From: Steroidobacter gossypii
GTDB lineage: Bacteria; Pseudomonadota; Gammaproteobacteria; Steroidobacterales; Steroidobacteraceae
Length of the DNA: 64,000 nt
NCBI RefSeq assembly: GCF_016801985.1
Contig: NZ_JAEVLS010000005.1
Location: 620,001 to 684,000 of the forward strand
Reading direction: 5' to 3'
Each line of letters starts with the position of its first letter. Within the stretch, counting starts at the first letter, position 1. Shown here piece after piece: positions 52,489 to 61,619 of this stretch. The notes below the pieces were generated by a model. That model was not told the DNA's origin and searched no databases. It saw only the letters and a program-made list of their open reading frames with translations. The translations under genes were made by a program, and so were the position numbers.

Positions 52489-52752
52489 ATGAATCCCAAC
52501 GCCGAGATCTGTATCGATCTCACGGCCCAGGAGCTGACCGATCCCTCGACCGTGGCCCCCATCGAAGTCGACGACATCTGCGAATTCGACCCCCTGCTGC
52601 AGCCCGTGCCCGCCGCCAACAACGACGGCGCGGTGCTCTCTCCCGGCGACCCAAAAGCCGACCCCGCGCTCGACGACGACACCATCGAAGTGGAAATCGA
52701 ACTAAGCGCCGACCAGATCGACGCCGTCCTGAGCGGACTCGACATCAAATAG
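52489..52752 (+). CDS. Small highly acidic protein of unknown function
   Basis: From the ATG at 52489 the product is 87 residues with 21 Asp/Glu, two Lys and no Arg or His, so it is strongly negative. It contains ICIDLTAQELTDPSTVAPIE near the start and a C-terminal IEVEIELSADQIDAVLSGLD. GAGGG lies about 10 bases upstream. I recognise no domain. It could be an acidic chaperone-like or modifier peptide, or a precursor, but nothing nearby indicates a role. A longer in-frame start at 52423 exists and is less likely because its extra residues are basic and unlike the rest. Confidence 0.6.
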   Translation: MNPNAEICIDLTAQELTDPSTVAPIEVDDICEFDPLLQPVPAANNDGAVLSPGDPKADPALDDDTIEVEIELSADQIDAVLSGLDIK

Positions 52753-52831
52753 ATTGGCGGCCCCGCCATCCGAATGGCAGGCCGCGCCGCAGGGTAGGGC
52801 TGACCCTGCTCTGCTTCCAAGAAATTGAGCT

Positions 52832-52854
52832 CCCCTCCCGTGCACGAAAGGGGG
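52832..52854. repeat. GC-rich palindrome, copy 2 (imperfect)
   Basis: The core CCCCTCCCGTGCACG is identical to that of the palindrome after rpoD (47538-47561), but the right arm is AAAGGGGG where copy 1 has GGAGGGGG. It lies between the acidic small gene and the DUF4136 gene. Confidence 0.55.
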
Positions 52855-52885
52855 CCATTGGCAGGCTTCCGGTCGAAACGGAACC

Positions 52886-53485
52886 TTACATGTTGGGCTT
52901 GCCGGGATACTGCCGCATCAACTCGGTCACCACCGCGTTGATGGCCACCTTCGGGTTCTGCAGCTCCTCTTCAGAGACGCGACCCTCGGCTACGCCCTCC
53001 CACACCAGCTGCTTCTTTTCCGCATCGACGATGTCGATGTTCAGCGTGCCGACCTTGTATGTGACGGTCCGATCGTCGTCATACAGCGGCCACGCGTTGT
53101 ACAGACCATAGCGATAGCCGTAGTACCCATAGCCCAGCGAGGCGTTGGCCGACGGGCGGATCTCGGTCCGCTCGCGGGTGTTCATGTAGAAGTTCACCAG
53201 CAGGTCCGGACGCTCCTCGCTGTACTTGTAGCCGCGCGCTTCCATCTGCGCCGACATCGCGCTCTTCAGATAACTGGTGACCAGGGTCGAATAACCGCCG
53301 CGATCGGTGCCGGTCTCCTTGGGAAATCCATAGGTCCGGTACACGGAAAAATCCGCTGACTTGTCGTAGTCGATCCGCGTCTTCGGCCCACTGGTGGTGG
53401 CGCAGCCGGCGGCGAACAACGCCGCGCCCAGCGCGAAAGCTGCCGCCACGCGCGCCAGATGTGACTTGAATGGCTTGAATGACAT
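52886..53485 (-). CDS. DUF4136 lipoprotein
   Basis: The 199-residue protein has a leader with lipobox ALFAAGC (about residues 22-28) and then a DUF4136 domain: DYDKSADFSVYRTYGFPKE near 39-57, a central TSYLKSAMSAQMEARGYKYS, DLLVNFYMNT and a Gly/Tyr-rich loop (ASLGYGYYGYRYG). It ends with VKVGTLNIDIVDAEKKQLVWEG-like strand and a helix ending ELMRQYP. It is an envelope lipoprotein of unknown function. Confidence 0.85.
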   Translation of the reverse strand: MSFKPFKSHLARVAAAFALGAALFAAGCATTSGPKTRIDYDKSADFSVYRTYGFPKETGTDRGGYSTLVTSYLKSAMSAQMEARGYKYSEERPDLLVNFYMNTRERTEIRPSANASLGYGYYGYRYGLYNAWPLYDDDRTVTYKVGTLNIDIVDAEKKQLVWEGVAEGRVSEEELQNPKVAINAVVTELMRQYPGKPNM

Positions 53486-53661
53486 GATGAGGGACCTCGT
53501 GCCCGAGCGCTTACTTGTTTAGTCGGATGGTACCCCTGCGAGTTCCAGCGCGCAGGGTGACCAAATGTTCATGACCGGCTGTGCGGCCCAATCTCCTATA
53601 CGACGCCTATATGGCGCCTGAATCCAGGCCCACAAGAGGATTCAGCCGCCGTACAGCTTTC

Positions 53662-54183
53662 TTACCAGGGCAGCGTGCCCTGGCCGCGCTCCAGATCCAG
53701 CAACATCCGCTTGCGCCACAATCCGCCGCCGTAGCCGCCGTCACCGCCGTCCGCGTTGATGACCCTGTGACAAGGGATGACGATGGCGATCGGATTTGCA
53801 CCGTTTGCATAGCCGACCGCGCGTGTCGCCAAAGCGTCCCCGATGCGGACGGCGAGTTGCAGATACGACCAGGTCTCGCCATACGGGATCTCGCACAATG
53901 CGGCCCACACGCGTTCCTGAAACGGGCTGCCCGCCGCACTCAGCGGCACCGTGAACTGTCGGCGCTGACTCGCGAAATATTCCTGCAGTTGCGTTCGCAG
54001 CTCGGCGAGCAATGGATTGCTGCCCTGGAGCAGGGTCGCATGATGCTGCTCCCGCAGTGCCTGCAATCGCTCCTGCAGCCGATCGGCATCGCAAAACGAC
54101 AATCCGCACAGCGCACTGTCGGTAGCGCACGCGATCAGCGGCCCCACGGGCGATTCGTACCAGTCGACATATCGAACGTTCAC
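53662..54183 (-). CDS. ogt: Methylated-DNA-protein cysteine methyltransferase
   Basis: The protein has the Ada/Ogt C-terminal domain: SPFQERVWAALCEIPYGETW near 98-117, RAVGYANGANP near 132-142, and the alkyl-acceptor cysteine in IVIPCHRVINADGG near 145-158. It repairs O6-methylguanine by accepting the alkyl group irreversibly. The start is uncertain: a GTG at 54183 gives 173 residues beginning just before the conserved N-terminal strand; a TTG at 54228 directly after the MgtC-type gene stop would add 15. It follows that gene on the same strand. Confidence 0.9.
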   Translation of the reverse strand: MNVRYVDWYESPVGPLIACATDSALCGLSFCDADRLQERLQALREQHHATLLQGSNPLLAELRTQLQEYFASQRRQFTVPLSAAGSPFQERVWAALCEIPYGETWSYLQLAVRIGDALATRAVGYANGANPIAIVIPCHRVINADGGDGGYGGGLWRKRMLLDLERGQGTLPW

Positions 54184-54228
54184 GGCCGCGACGTTACACG
54201 AGCGGCACAGCGACCAATAGAGGGGCAA

Positions 54229-54804
54229 CTAGAGTTGTTTCTTGTTGGACAGGCGCCGCTCGGAACGCTGATCGCCCGCCATGGGCCGCTTGGCGGATGG
54301 CGGGTCTTCATCCGGCGACTTGCCGTTCAACCTCGCCTCCAGCTTAGCCAGCACCACGAGCACGAGCACCGCAAACGCAGTGCCGAGGGTGGCGATGAAG
54401 TAATACCCCGCGCCGCACGCGACGCCGAGCGCGCCTGCCAGCCACATGTTCGCGCCGGTCGTGAGCCCGTAAACACTGCCGCGACTCTGAATGATCGCTC
54501 CGGCCGCGAGAAACGCGACGCCGGCGGTGACGGCTTCGATGATGCGCACGGGATCGGCTGTTTCCGTGCCGTCCTCACCCGTGAACTGATGATGCAGCTC
54601 GAACGTGATCAAGGTGAATATCGCCGCCGCGAGCGAAATCAGAATATGCGTGCGCAGGCCGGCCGGCTTGTTGCGCAGCTCGCGATCGAGCCCGATCAGG
54701 CTGCCCACGACCACGGCCATCAACACGCGCAGCGTGGTCTCGAGCCACGGCAGTATCGTATGGTGTCCGCCGAGAGCGACGAACAGGTCCTCGGCCCCGC
54801 TCAT
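54229..54804 (-). CDS. MgtC/SapB-family membrane protein
   Basis: The 191-residue protein has about five membrane segments and the MgtC signature: VVVGSLIGLDRELRNKPAGLRTH near 32-54 in two conserved halves, GVAFLAAGAIIQSRGSVYGL near 95-114 and TTGANMWLAGALGVACG. MgtC in pathogens inhibits the F1Fo ATPase and supports growth at low Mg; environmental homologues are less understood. The C-terminal tail is charged (EDPPSAKRPMAGDQRSERR) and non-conserved. It is transcribed with the ogt-type gene. Confidence 0.88.
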   Translation of the reverse strand: MSGAEDLFVALGGHHTILPWLETTLRVLMAVVVGSLIGLDRELRNKPAGLRTHILISLAAAIFTLITFELHHQFTGEDGTETADPVRIIEAVTAGVAFLAAGAIIQSRGSVYGLTTGANMWLAGALGVACGAGYYFIATLGTAFAVLVLVVLAKLEARLNGKSPDEDPPSAKRPMAGDQRSERRLSNKKQL

Positions 54805-54965
54805 GACCGTACCTCGATGGCGAATGGAAACATCGGCAGCCCAGGACGCCGCGCGACCTGGCAGAAACGTCGCGCCCCGCCGTAGGGTTCCTGCCGATAG
54901 GAATGTCCGCCATGTCGGGCACTACCGCGATGGCGAGGCGCGCCATTTGCCATTACTCTGGACCC

Positions 54966-56972
54966 ATGAACTCCCGGTCCACGAATTGCCTTCAGAAAAC
55001 GAAGCCCTGGCTGCTGGTGCTGACACTGCTGTCGTTTGGCAACACTCTGGCGCTCGCTGCGGCGGATCCTTTCAAGAACGCGCGACAGGTTTTCAAGGAG
55101 ACTTACGCTCGAGCGACCACTGTCGTCACCGACGAGAAAGACGACAGCGAGGCGCTACGCAGCTATCCCTTGTACCCGTACTTGCAAGCTGCGCGGATCA
55201 AACGCGCGTTGGGTGAAGCAACCAACGAGCTTGGCCCGGCCGATCAGCGCGCCGAAACGTTCGTCACCTACTATGAACGTGAACCGGTGGGCCGCGATCT
55301 GCGCGGCACCTGGCTGGCAAGTCTGGCGCAGCGCAAGCAATGGCAGCCGTTCCTCCAGCACTATCGCGACGAATGGGCCGGCGACTCGTTGCGCTGTCAC
55401 AGCTTTACCGCCCGCATCGCCACCGGACAAACCCAAGACCTCGAGCTGGATATCGCGCGTCAATGGTTGACGCCCAGCAGGCTGCCGGACTGCGAGCAAG
55501 CATTCGAATGGATGCGCGCCCGGAACTCATTGACGCCGGCGCTGATCGAGCAACGCGTGCGGCGCGCGCTCGACAACAACAATCCCAGCTTCGCCAAAGA
55601 AATCGCCGTATCGTTGCCGCCGGACCGGGCGGCGCCGCTGCTGCGCTGGGCCGCGCTGCTGGAAAATCCGCAAAAGCAGATCGATGCCCTGATTGCGTCT
55701 TCCTCATTGGAGATCGAGCCCAAGGCTCAGCTCGCCGGCTGGACGCGGCTCGCGCGTGTCGATCGCGATGGCGCGCTACGTCGTTACGAAAGTTTTGTCC
55801 GCGCTCGCGGCCTTACTGCAGAAACCGCCAGTCCTTACGCGTTGGCGTTGGCGCTCGCGCTGTCCTGGGATCGGCGACCCGAGGCACTCACTTATTTCAA
55901 GCGCGTCGCGCCGGGTGATTTCGACGATTCGGCGCGCGAGTGGTACGCACGCGCGGCGCTGTGGGCTGGGGACTGGAAGCTCGTTAGTAACATCATCGCA
56001 GCCATGCCGGATGAGCAGCGCTCGCTGGCACGCTGGCGTTACTGGGCGGCGCGCGCCACCGAAAAGAACGGCGATCGCAAGATAGCGCGACAGTTGTATG
56101 AATCTGTGCTGCCCGATGACAACTTCTATTCCATCATGTCGAGCGCGCGACTCGACCGTCCGGTTGCGCCCCATCAGCAACAACTGCCGCTCGATCAGTC
56201 CGAGGTCGAGCGTATCGAACAATTGCCGCCGATGGTCCGCGCACGCGAGCTGTTGTTAGTCGACATGCAATCTCAGGCTGCGAGCGAATGGCGCTTTGGT
56301 TTCGCGCAGTTAGCGGAGCCGGCCCGCAGTCAGGCCATCCATCTGGCCGCCCGTTGGGGTTGGTACGATCAAGCGATAGCCACCGCCAGCCAGCAGCGCG
56401 TGTTCTACGATTATCAGCTGTTGTATCCGCAGCCGTACGATGCCGAAGTGCTGTCGGCGGCCAAGCTGACCGGGCTCAAGCCGCAGCTGATCTACAGCGT
56501 CATGCGGCAGGAAAGCCTGTATCGGCCTGACGCGCTCTCCTCGGCCGGCGCGCGTGGTCTGCTACAAATGTTGCCCGAGACCGCTCGGCGCACTGCTCGC
56601 AAGTGGAATCGTCCGCGACCTTCCCCCACCGATCTGTTCAATCCGGTGATCAACGTGCCGCTGGGCGCTGCCAATCTGCGCTCGCTGGTCGATCGCTTCA
56701 GCGGCCAGACGCTGGTCGCGCTCGCCGGCTACAACGCGGGCCCGAACGCAGCGGCGCGCTGGCTACCGTCGGAATCGCTCGATCCAGACATCTGGGTGGA
56801 AAATATTCCGTATAACGAGACCCGCAATTACGTGCAGCGCATTCTGTGGCACAACGTGGTGTTCTCGTGGCTCAAGACCGGCGAGCCGCAAAAAGTGGAT
56901 GCCTGGCTGGCGCGCATCGCGCCGTTGGGCGAAGCGGCCGCCATGCTTGGCGCCAAGGAAGACGGAACCTGA
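54966..56972 (+). CDS. slt: Soluble lytic murein transglycosylase
   Basis: The 668-residue protein has a signal peptide (about 1-32, ending LALAAAD), a long alpha-superhelical U domain with repeated helix pairs (about 40-470) and a C-terminal lysozyme-like domain. The catalytic Glu is in VMRQESLYRPDALSSAGARG near 513-532, followed by LLQMLP, GAANLRSLVDRF and ALAGYNAGPNAAARWL. Slt70-type enzymes cleave peptidoglycan glycan strands to 1,6-anhydromuropeptides in the periplasm. It ends 7 bases before the convergent AI-2E-family gene. Confidence 0.94.
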   Translation: MNSRSTNCLQKTKPWLLVLTLLSFGNTLALAAADPFKNARQVFKETYARATTVVTDEKDDSEALRSYPLYPYLQAARIKRALGEATNELGPADQRAETFVTYYEREPVGRDLRGTWLASLAQRKQWQPFLQHYRDEWAGDSLRCHSFTARIATGQTQDLELDIARQWLTPSRLPDCEQAFEWMRARNSLTPALIEQRVRRALDNNNPSFAKEIAVSLPPDRAAPLLRWAALLENPQKQIDALIASSSLEIEPKAQLAGWTRLARVDRDGALRRYESFVRARGLTAETASPYALALALALSWDRRPEALTYFKRVAPGDFDDSAREWYARAALWAGDWKLVSNIIAAMPDEQRSLARWRYWAARATEKNGDRKIARQLYESVLPDDNFYSIMSSARLDRPVAPHQQQLPLDQSEVERIEQLPPMVRARELLLVDMQSQAASEWRFGFAQLAEPARSQAIHLAARWGWYDQAIATASQQRVFYDYQLLYPQPYDAEVLSAAKLTGLKPQLIYSVMRQESLYRPDALSSAGARGLLQMLPETARRTARKWNRPRPSPTDLFNPVINVPLGAANLRSLVDRFSGQTLVALAGYNAGPNAAARWLPSESLDPDIWVENIPYNETRNYVQRILWHNVVFSWLKTGEPQKVDAWLARIAPLGEAAAMLGAKEDGT

Positions 56973-56979
56973 GATCGAA

Positions 56980-58746
56980 TCAGGCGCTTGCGGCAACAGG
57001 CTGCGGCCGGGCTTCGTTGGTCGCTGGCAAGTTCCTGTCGATAGCGACGACCGCATCCTTGGCGCCCAGCACCAGGCAGTCCGCACCCGCTTCCCGGAAC
57101 CGTTCGGTGGCCAACGGTGTCGCTACTTCGGTGAGCTGCGGACGCATCACAATGATCTTGGTATCAGGCAGCGCTGCCTTGATGCGGCGACAGTAATTCC
57201 GCATCTCCGAGCCCCGCGTCGAGGCCGCGGCGGCGATACAGAACACCGCAGGCGCCTGACGAATCGCCGTGCGCAGCGCTTCTTCGGCAGTCAGCTCCGG
57301 CGACATCACTGCGATCCGCTCACGCCCATAGGCCGTTCGTAACATCTCCAGAACGATCTCGTCGCCCGGTGCGCGCACCGTCAATCCAACAATGCTGGCG
57401 GCCGGCGCCGTCGGATCCACCGTACTGGGCAGCTGCTCCAGGGTTTCAGCGATGACATCCATAACGAAGTCGGCATCGTCCGCGCCGATTTCATTCTGTT
57501 CGCGATGATGCTGGACCAGCGTCACGGTCGGCAGCAGGACCTGATCGATGACGCCAACCGGACCGACCTCCTCCAACTTGCGATTCACCAGCACGCTGGC
57601 TTCATCTTCGTCACGGGCCAGCAGTCGTTGATAGAAACGCACGTGCGGGCTCAACGCCGGTTCATCCGCGAAAATCACCGCCAGAAAACGCAGCGAGCGC
57701 ACGTGCCGTCCCAATACGGCGATACAGACGGTGAGCGGCGTGGCCAGCAACAATCCGACCGGGCCCCACACCCAGATCCAGAACAGCGCCGAGATCAACA
57801 ACGCGAACGAGGACACGCCGGTGCGGTAACCGAACACCACCGGCTCGACAAAATAAGCCGTGACCACATCCAGCGTGAGGAATAGCGCCAGCGTCTGCAA
57901 TGTCTCGGTCCAACCAGGAAAGGTCGCGAATGCCAACGCCGCCGGCATCAGCACCGAGAGCACCGTACCGACGTACGGCACGAAACGCAGCAGCGCCGTG
58001 ATCCCGCCCCACAGAGCCGCATACGGAACGCCGATCCAATACAGGCCGAGCGCCACCAAGGTGCCGAAAGCAACATTGATGAGCGTCTGCCAGACCAGGA
58101 ACTGGCTGACCCGGTACGCCGCTTCGTTCATGAGCCGCGTGGTCATGGTGACATTGCCGGCGCCGATCAAACGAATGAAGCGATCGCGCAGATCCTCGCG
58201 CTGCCCCAGCAGAAATGCGACCAGCACCAGCACGATGAACGCGCTGGCCAAAGGTTCGAAGACCGCCGTGAATGTGTCCCTCAAGCGTTGCGTCGGCGGG
58301 AGCTTCTGCGGCACGACTCGCACCGGCTGCGCGTTGCGTTGATCGGGATCGTTGTAGAACTGCTCGGTCACGCGGTCCATGGTGCGCGTGAACTGGCGAA
58401 TGGCCGCGTCGTTGCCGAGACGCAGCTGGCTGACCTTCTTGCGCATCGAGCTGGTGTACTGGCTGATCTCGCTGGACAGCTCGGCGAACTGGTCGTAAAC
58501 CACGTAGCTGACACCGCCCACGGCGCCAAGCGCCAACACCATCGTCAAGGCGACCCCGGCGAAGCGCGGCAGACGCATGCGATCGAACACCCGGACCAGC
58601 GGCGTCAGCACGAAGGCCAGTACCACGCCCAACGCCATGGGCAGCAGCACTTCCTTGCCGGTGTACAAAATCACAACGACCAGGACCAGCGTGAGCAGCG
58701 TTACCCATGGGCCATTCAATCTTGTGGGTAATGGGTTCTGCGGCAC
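56980..58746 (-). CDS. AI-2E family transporter with extra C-terminal domain
   Basis: The first ~360 of 588 residues are a PerM/YdiK (AI-2E) transporter with about eight membrane segments: VLLPMALGVVLAFVLTPLV, GITALLRFVPYVGTVLSVL and FVEPVVFGYRTGVSSFALL. The usual family protein ends near residue 360. Here a ~220-residue cytosolic extension follows, with alternating strands and helices (GVIDQVLLPTVTL; ERIAVMSPELTAEEALRTAI; FREAGADCLVLG) resembling a B12-binding/Rossmann-like domain without the DxHxxG cobalamin motif. Substrate is unknown; AI-2 should not be assumed. Confidence 0.85.
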   Translation of the reverse strand: MPQNPLPTRLNGPWVTLLTLVLVVVILYTGKEVLLPMALGVVLAFVLTPLVRVFDRMRLPRFAGVALTMVLALGAVGGVSYVVYDQFAELSSEISQYTSSMRKKVSQLRLGNDAAIRQFTRTMDRVTEQFYNDPDQRNAQPVRVVPQKLPPTQRLRDTFTAVFEPLASAFIVLVLVAFLLGQREDLRDRFIRLIGAGNVTMTTRLMNEAAYRVSQFLVWQTLINVAFGTLVALGLYWIGVPYAALWGGITALLRFVPYVGTVLSVLMPAALAFATFPGWTETLQTLALFLTLDVVTAYFVEPVVFGYRTGVSSFALLISALFWIWVWGPVGLLLATPLTVCIAVLGRHVRSLRFLAVIFADEPALSPHVRFYQRLLARDEDEASVLVNRKLEEVGPVGVIDQVLLPTVTLVQHHREQNEIGADDADFVMDVIAETLEQLPSTVDPTAPAASIVGLTVRAPGDEIVLEMLRTAYGRERIAVMSPELTAEEALRTAIRQAPAVFCIAAAASTRGSEMRNYCRRIKAALPDTKIIVMRPQLTEVATPLATERFREAGADCLVLGAKDAVVAIDRNLPATNEARPQPVAASA

Positions 58747-58824
58747 CTGAGCTTGCCCCTGCGCTGGCGGTGGGCTTATTGAAAGACGACGGTGCAGAAA
58801 CTCCGCACCGGCGGCGCCGGTTCC

Positions 58825-61464
58825 TCACTTCTCGTCGGCGGGAGTCCGGGCGGCGCGGGCGCCGCGCCCAGTCGCGGCTCGCAGAGTGCGCAGGCGAGTG
58901 GTGTTCGTATCGCCCTCCGGGAGCGGCGGCGGCGCCGCGATCATCAGCTGCTCCAAATGCGCTCGGCCCTCGGCGATAAACACCGGAACAGTGGCCGCAT
59001 TGATCGGTCGAGACACCAGATATCCCTGGACCTGAACGCCGCGGTCGGTCAACAGCACGCCCAGCTGCGTCGGCCGTTCCACGCCTTCGGCGGTGACCTG
59101 CAAACCCAGGCTATGACACAGGCCGATGATGGAGCGCACGATGGCCGGCGAGCGTCCACCGGTATCGATGGTGGTGACCAGGCTCCGATCGATTTTGACG
59201 CGTGTCAGCGGCAGGCGTTCCAACGAGGTCAGCGAGGAATAGCCGGTGCCGAAATCGTCCAGGGCAATGCTGATGCCGAGCTCGCGCAAGCGCTTCAGGG
59301 CGGCGACGGTATTCGCGCCCGTCTGCAAGACATTCTCGGTCAGCTCGATTTCCAGGCACTGCGCCGGCAACTCATATTGCTGTAGCAATGACTGCAGCCG
59401 CGTTACAAAACTCGAACTGATCAACTGCTGCGAAGAAATGTTCACCGCGACACGCGCTTTCGGCCACGGCCCCTTGTGCCAGAGCGCCGCCGTCTGAATG
59501 GCCGTGCGCAGCGCCCAATCGCTGATATCGGCGATCAAGCCGGTCTGTTCGGCGACAGCGAAGAAATCGGCGGGTGACACCACGTTGCCATCCGGTTGCC
59601 GCCAGCGCAGCAGCGCCTCGACGGTGTGCGTCTCCAGGCTTTCGAAACAAACCTCGGGCTGATACAACAGCTCGAACTCGTTGCGCTCCACGGCTCGTCG
59701 CAGCGCCTGCTCGACCTTGAAGCGCGACGCCGCTGCTTCCAGCAGCCGCGGCGCGTACAGGCTCCAGCAATTGCGGCCGAGCTCTTTGGCGCTGAACAGC
59801 GCCGAGTCGGCAGCGCGAAGTAAAGCATGAGAGTCGGACGCGTGATCCGGGAAGACGCACGCGCCGACGCTGACGCTGATCCTTAGCTCGCGACCGTGCA
59901 CGCTCAGCGAGCGCTGGAATTCCTCCAGCACCGAGCGGCTCAGCCTCTCGACATCCCCTAGCTGATTTACTTCTTCGCAAACAACCGTGAATTCGTCGCC
60001 ACCCAAACGCGCGCAGAACGAGCGCGAGAACAGGCTGTTCATGCGCAGCCGCTCGCTCACTGCCTGCAGCACGCGGTCGCCGAAAGCATGACCCATGCTG
60101 TCGTTGATGGTCTTGAAGTTGTCCAGATCGATGAACAGCAGCGCGATGCGGCTGTTGCGCAGGCGCGCGCGATCGATGGCGTCTTCCAGGTGCGCCAGCA
60201 GATGACGGCGATTTGGCAGATCGGTCAGCGGGTCATGATGCGCGAGATGATTCAGTTCCTGCGTGCGTTCGGCCACGCGCGCTTCCAACTCGAGCTGATG
60301 AGCGCGGACTGCGTTCTGCGCTTGCTGGAGCTGTTCTGCCATTTCATTGAATGCTTCGGCGAGCGTGTCCAACTCGCGAACGCCGCCGCGCAGAACTCGA
60401 GTTCGCACAGCTCCACCCGCCAGGCGACGCGTTGCTTCGGTCAGACGGCGCACTGGCGCAGTCACGCCTGTGACGGTGGCGAACGCGATGACCAGCAGTA
60501 GAGCCAACGTGATGCCACTAGCCCAGCTCAGCTGACTATCGGCACGATCCGAGGCTCGGACTGCAAGTCGATCGGCGTCAGCCAGTGCACGGCGCGCGGG
60601 TTCGACCAACTGAGTGACGACCTTGCCGGAAATCTCCGCGGACTGATCCCGGAACAGCATTGACTGCTCATTGAATGTCTCGATGCTTGCGAAGACGGCA
60701 CGCCGCCCGGCCACCACGGCATTGAAATTGTTTCTGACCTGATCGAGCCAGGGCTGCCCATGCAGCCTGGCCAGCTCCGCTGCGTTCTGCTGCAGGCGAG
60801 AACGGAAGGCATTTTCGCTGGCGATGATCGATTGCGCCGAGCGGGGCGAGGACACGCCCATTGCGGCGCTCACCTGTTCGCGAACCTCGGCCAGGTTGCG
60901 CGACAGGTCCATCAGCTTCTCACTCGCAAACACCGCGCCGGCGAAGCGTACTGCTTTGGCCTGCGGCGCATTCAAGCTGGTTTCAAGCGCGTCGAAACGC
61001 CTCCAGTAATCGCGCACTCGCGTGCGGCGAGCATTGCTACTGCGCAGAAGCTCATCGCCCGCGGCGACCAAGTCACTGAGTTCGGCGTTGAGTGGAGCAG
61101 GGCTGTCGAGCTCGGTGAAACGCGAGGCTGCCTGCTCATATTCCTTCGCGGCATCCGTCATCCGCTGGGCGGCCGCCTTGACTGTCTGCGGTCCGGCGAG
61201 GCTGCTCTCGCTTTGATCGATGACGGCGCGCTCGTACATAGACACCGCGGCAGCAAGCGATTCGGTGGCCCGCACCAATGGCTCGTGCTGAACCAGCAGC
61301 TCTCGAACTTTTTCACGCGCCTCACGAACGCTTTGCTGAGTGGAGAGATTGGCGATCACCACCGTCAGCGCCACGGCCGCGAAGCCAATTGCCACGCGCA
61401 GCGCCATGCCAGGCTGCCAACGTCGTGGGCGCGAGTCTTCGGTGTGGCTGGCCGGCAACTCCAT
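58825..61464 (-). CDS. Membrane GGDEF-EAL cyclic-di-GMP enzyme
   Basis: The 879-residue protein has a first membrane segment (about 23-43), a ~260-residue helical periplasmic sensor, a second membrane segment (SGITLALLLVIAFATVTGV near 315-333), HAMP (TEATRRLAGG near 340) and a coiled coil. A GGDEF domain with intact RLGGDEFTVV near 498 and an EAL domain with EALLRW near 638, DDFGTGYSSL near 760 and ENVLQ follow. Both catalytic motifs are intact, so it may make and break c-di-GMP. A 39-base hairpin lies just upstream of the start. Confidence 0.93.
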   Translation of the reverse strand: MELPASHTEDSRPRRWQPGMALRVAIGFAAVALTVVIANLSTQQSVREAREKVRELLVQHEPLVRATESLAAAVSMYERAVIDQSESSLAGPQTVKAAAQRMTDAAKEYEQAASRFTELDSPAPLNAELSDLVAAGDELLRSSNARRTRVRDYWRRFDALETSLNAPQAKAVRFAGAVFASEKLMDLSRNLAEVREQVSAAMGVSSPRSAQSIIASENAFRSRLQQNAAELARLHGQPWLDQVRNNFNAVVAGRRAVFASIETFNEQSMLFRDQSAEISGKVVTQLVEPARRALADADRLAVRASDRADSQLSWASGITLALLLVIAFATVTGVTAPVRRLTEATRRLAGGAVRTRVLRGGVRELDTLAEAFNEMAEQLQQAQNAVRAHQLELEARVAERTQELNHLAHHDPLTDLPNRRHLLAHLEDAIDRARLRNSRIALLFIDLDNFKTINDSMGHAFGDRVLQAVSERLRMNSLFSRSFCARLGGDEFTVVCEEVNQLGDVERLSRSVLEEFQRSLSVHGRELRISVSVGACVFPDHASDSHALLRAADSALFSAKELGRNCWSLYAPRLLEAAASRFKVEQALRRAVERNEFELLYQPEVCFESLETHTVEALLRWRQPDGNVVSPADFFAVAEQTGLIADISDWALRTAIQTAALWHKGPWPKARVAVNISSQQLISSSFVTRLQSLLQQYELPAQCLEIELTENVLQTGANTVAALKRLRELGISIALDDFGTGYSSLTSLERLPLTRVKIDRSLVTTIDTGGRSPAIVRSIIGLCHSLGLQVTAEGVERPTQLGVLLTDRGVQVQGYLVSRPINAATVPVFIAEGRAHLEQLMIAAPPPLPEGDTNTTRLRTLRAATGRGARAARTPADEK

Positions 61465-61477
61465 CCAGAATCACTAA

Positions 61478-61516
61478 GGCTGGGGAAGATGGCGGAATGT
61501 GCCATCACCCCCAGCC
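61478..61516 (-). promoter_or_regulatory. Hairpin in the leader of the GGDEF-EAL gene
   Basis: GGCTGGGG (61478-61485) pairs with CCCCAGCC (61509-61516), and inner ATGGC (61489-61493) with GCCAT (61501-61505), giving a near-continuous stem ending 14 bases before the start codon at 61464. It may affect translation. It does not resemble the conserved core of c-di-GMP riboswitches. Confidence 0.4.
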
Positions 61517-61619
61517 GCGGTCTGTAGTCAGACGATTGGATTGAGCAATGAGTCTCGCTTTGTCCGCGCACTTGAACCGAGTCTCATCGACGATTTAACT
61601 TATCGGCGTGAGGCTGCGC

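Noticed and set aside
56980-58746. Calling the AI-2E-family protein an autoinducer exporter
   Set aside because: The family name comes from one E. coli member; most homologues have other or unknown substrates, and this one has an additional domain.
61478-61516. c-di-GMP riboswitch before the GGDEF-EAL gene
   Set aside because: Only a simple hairpin is present; the conserved GEMM core and two-helix architecture are not seen.
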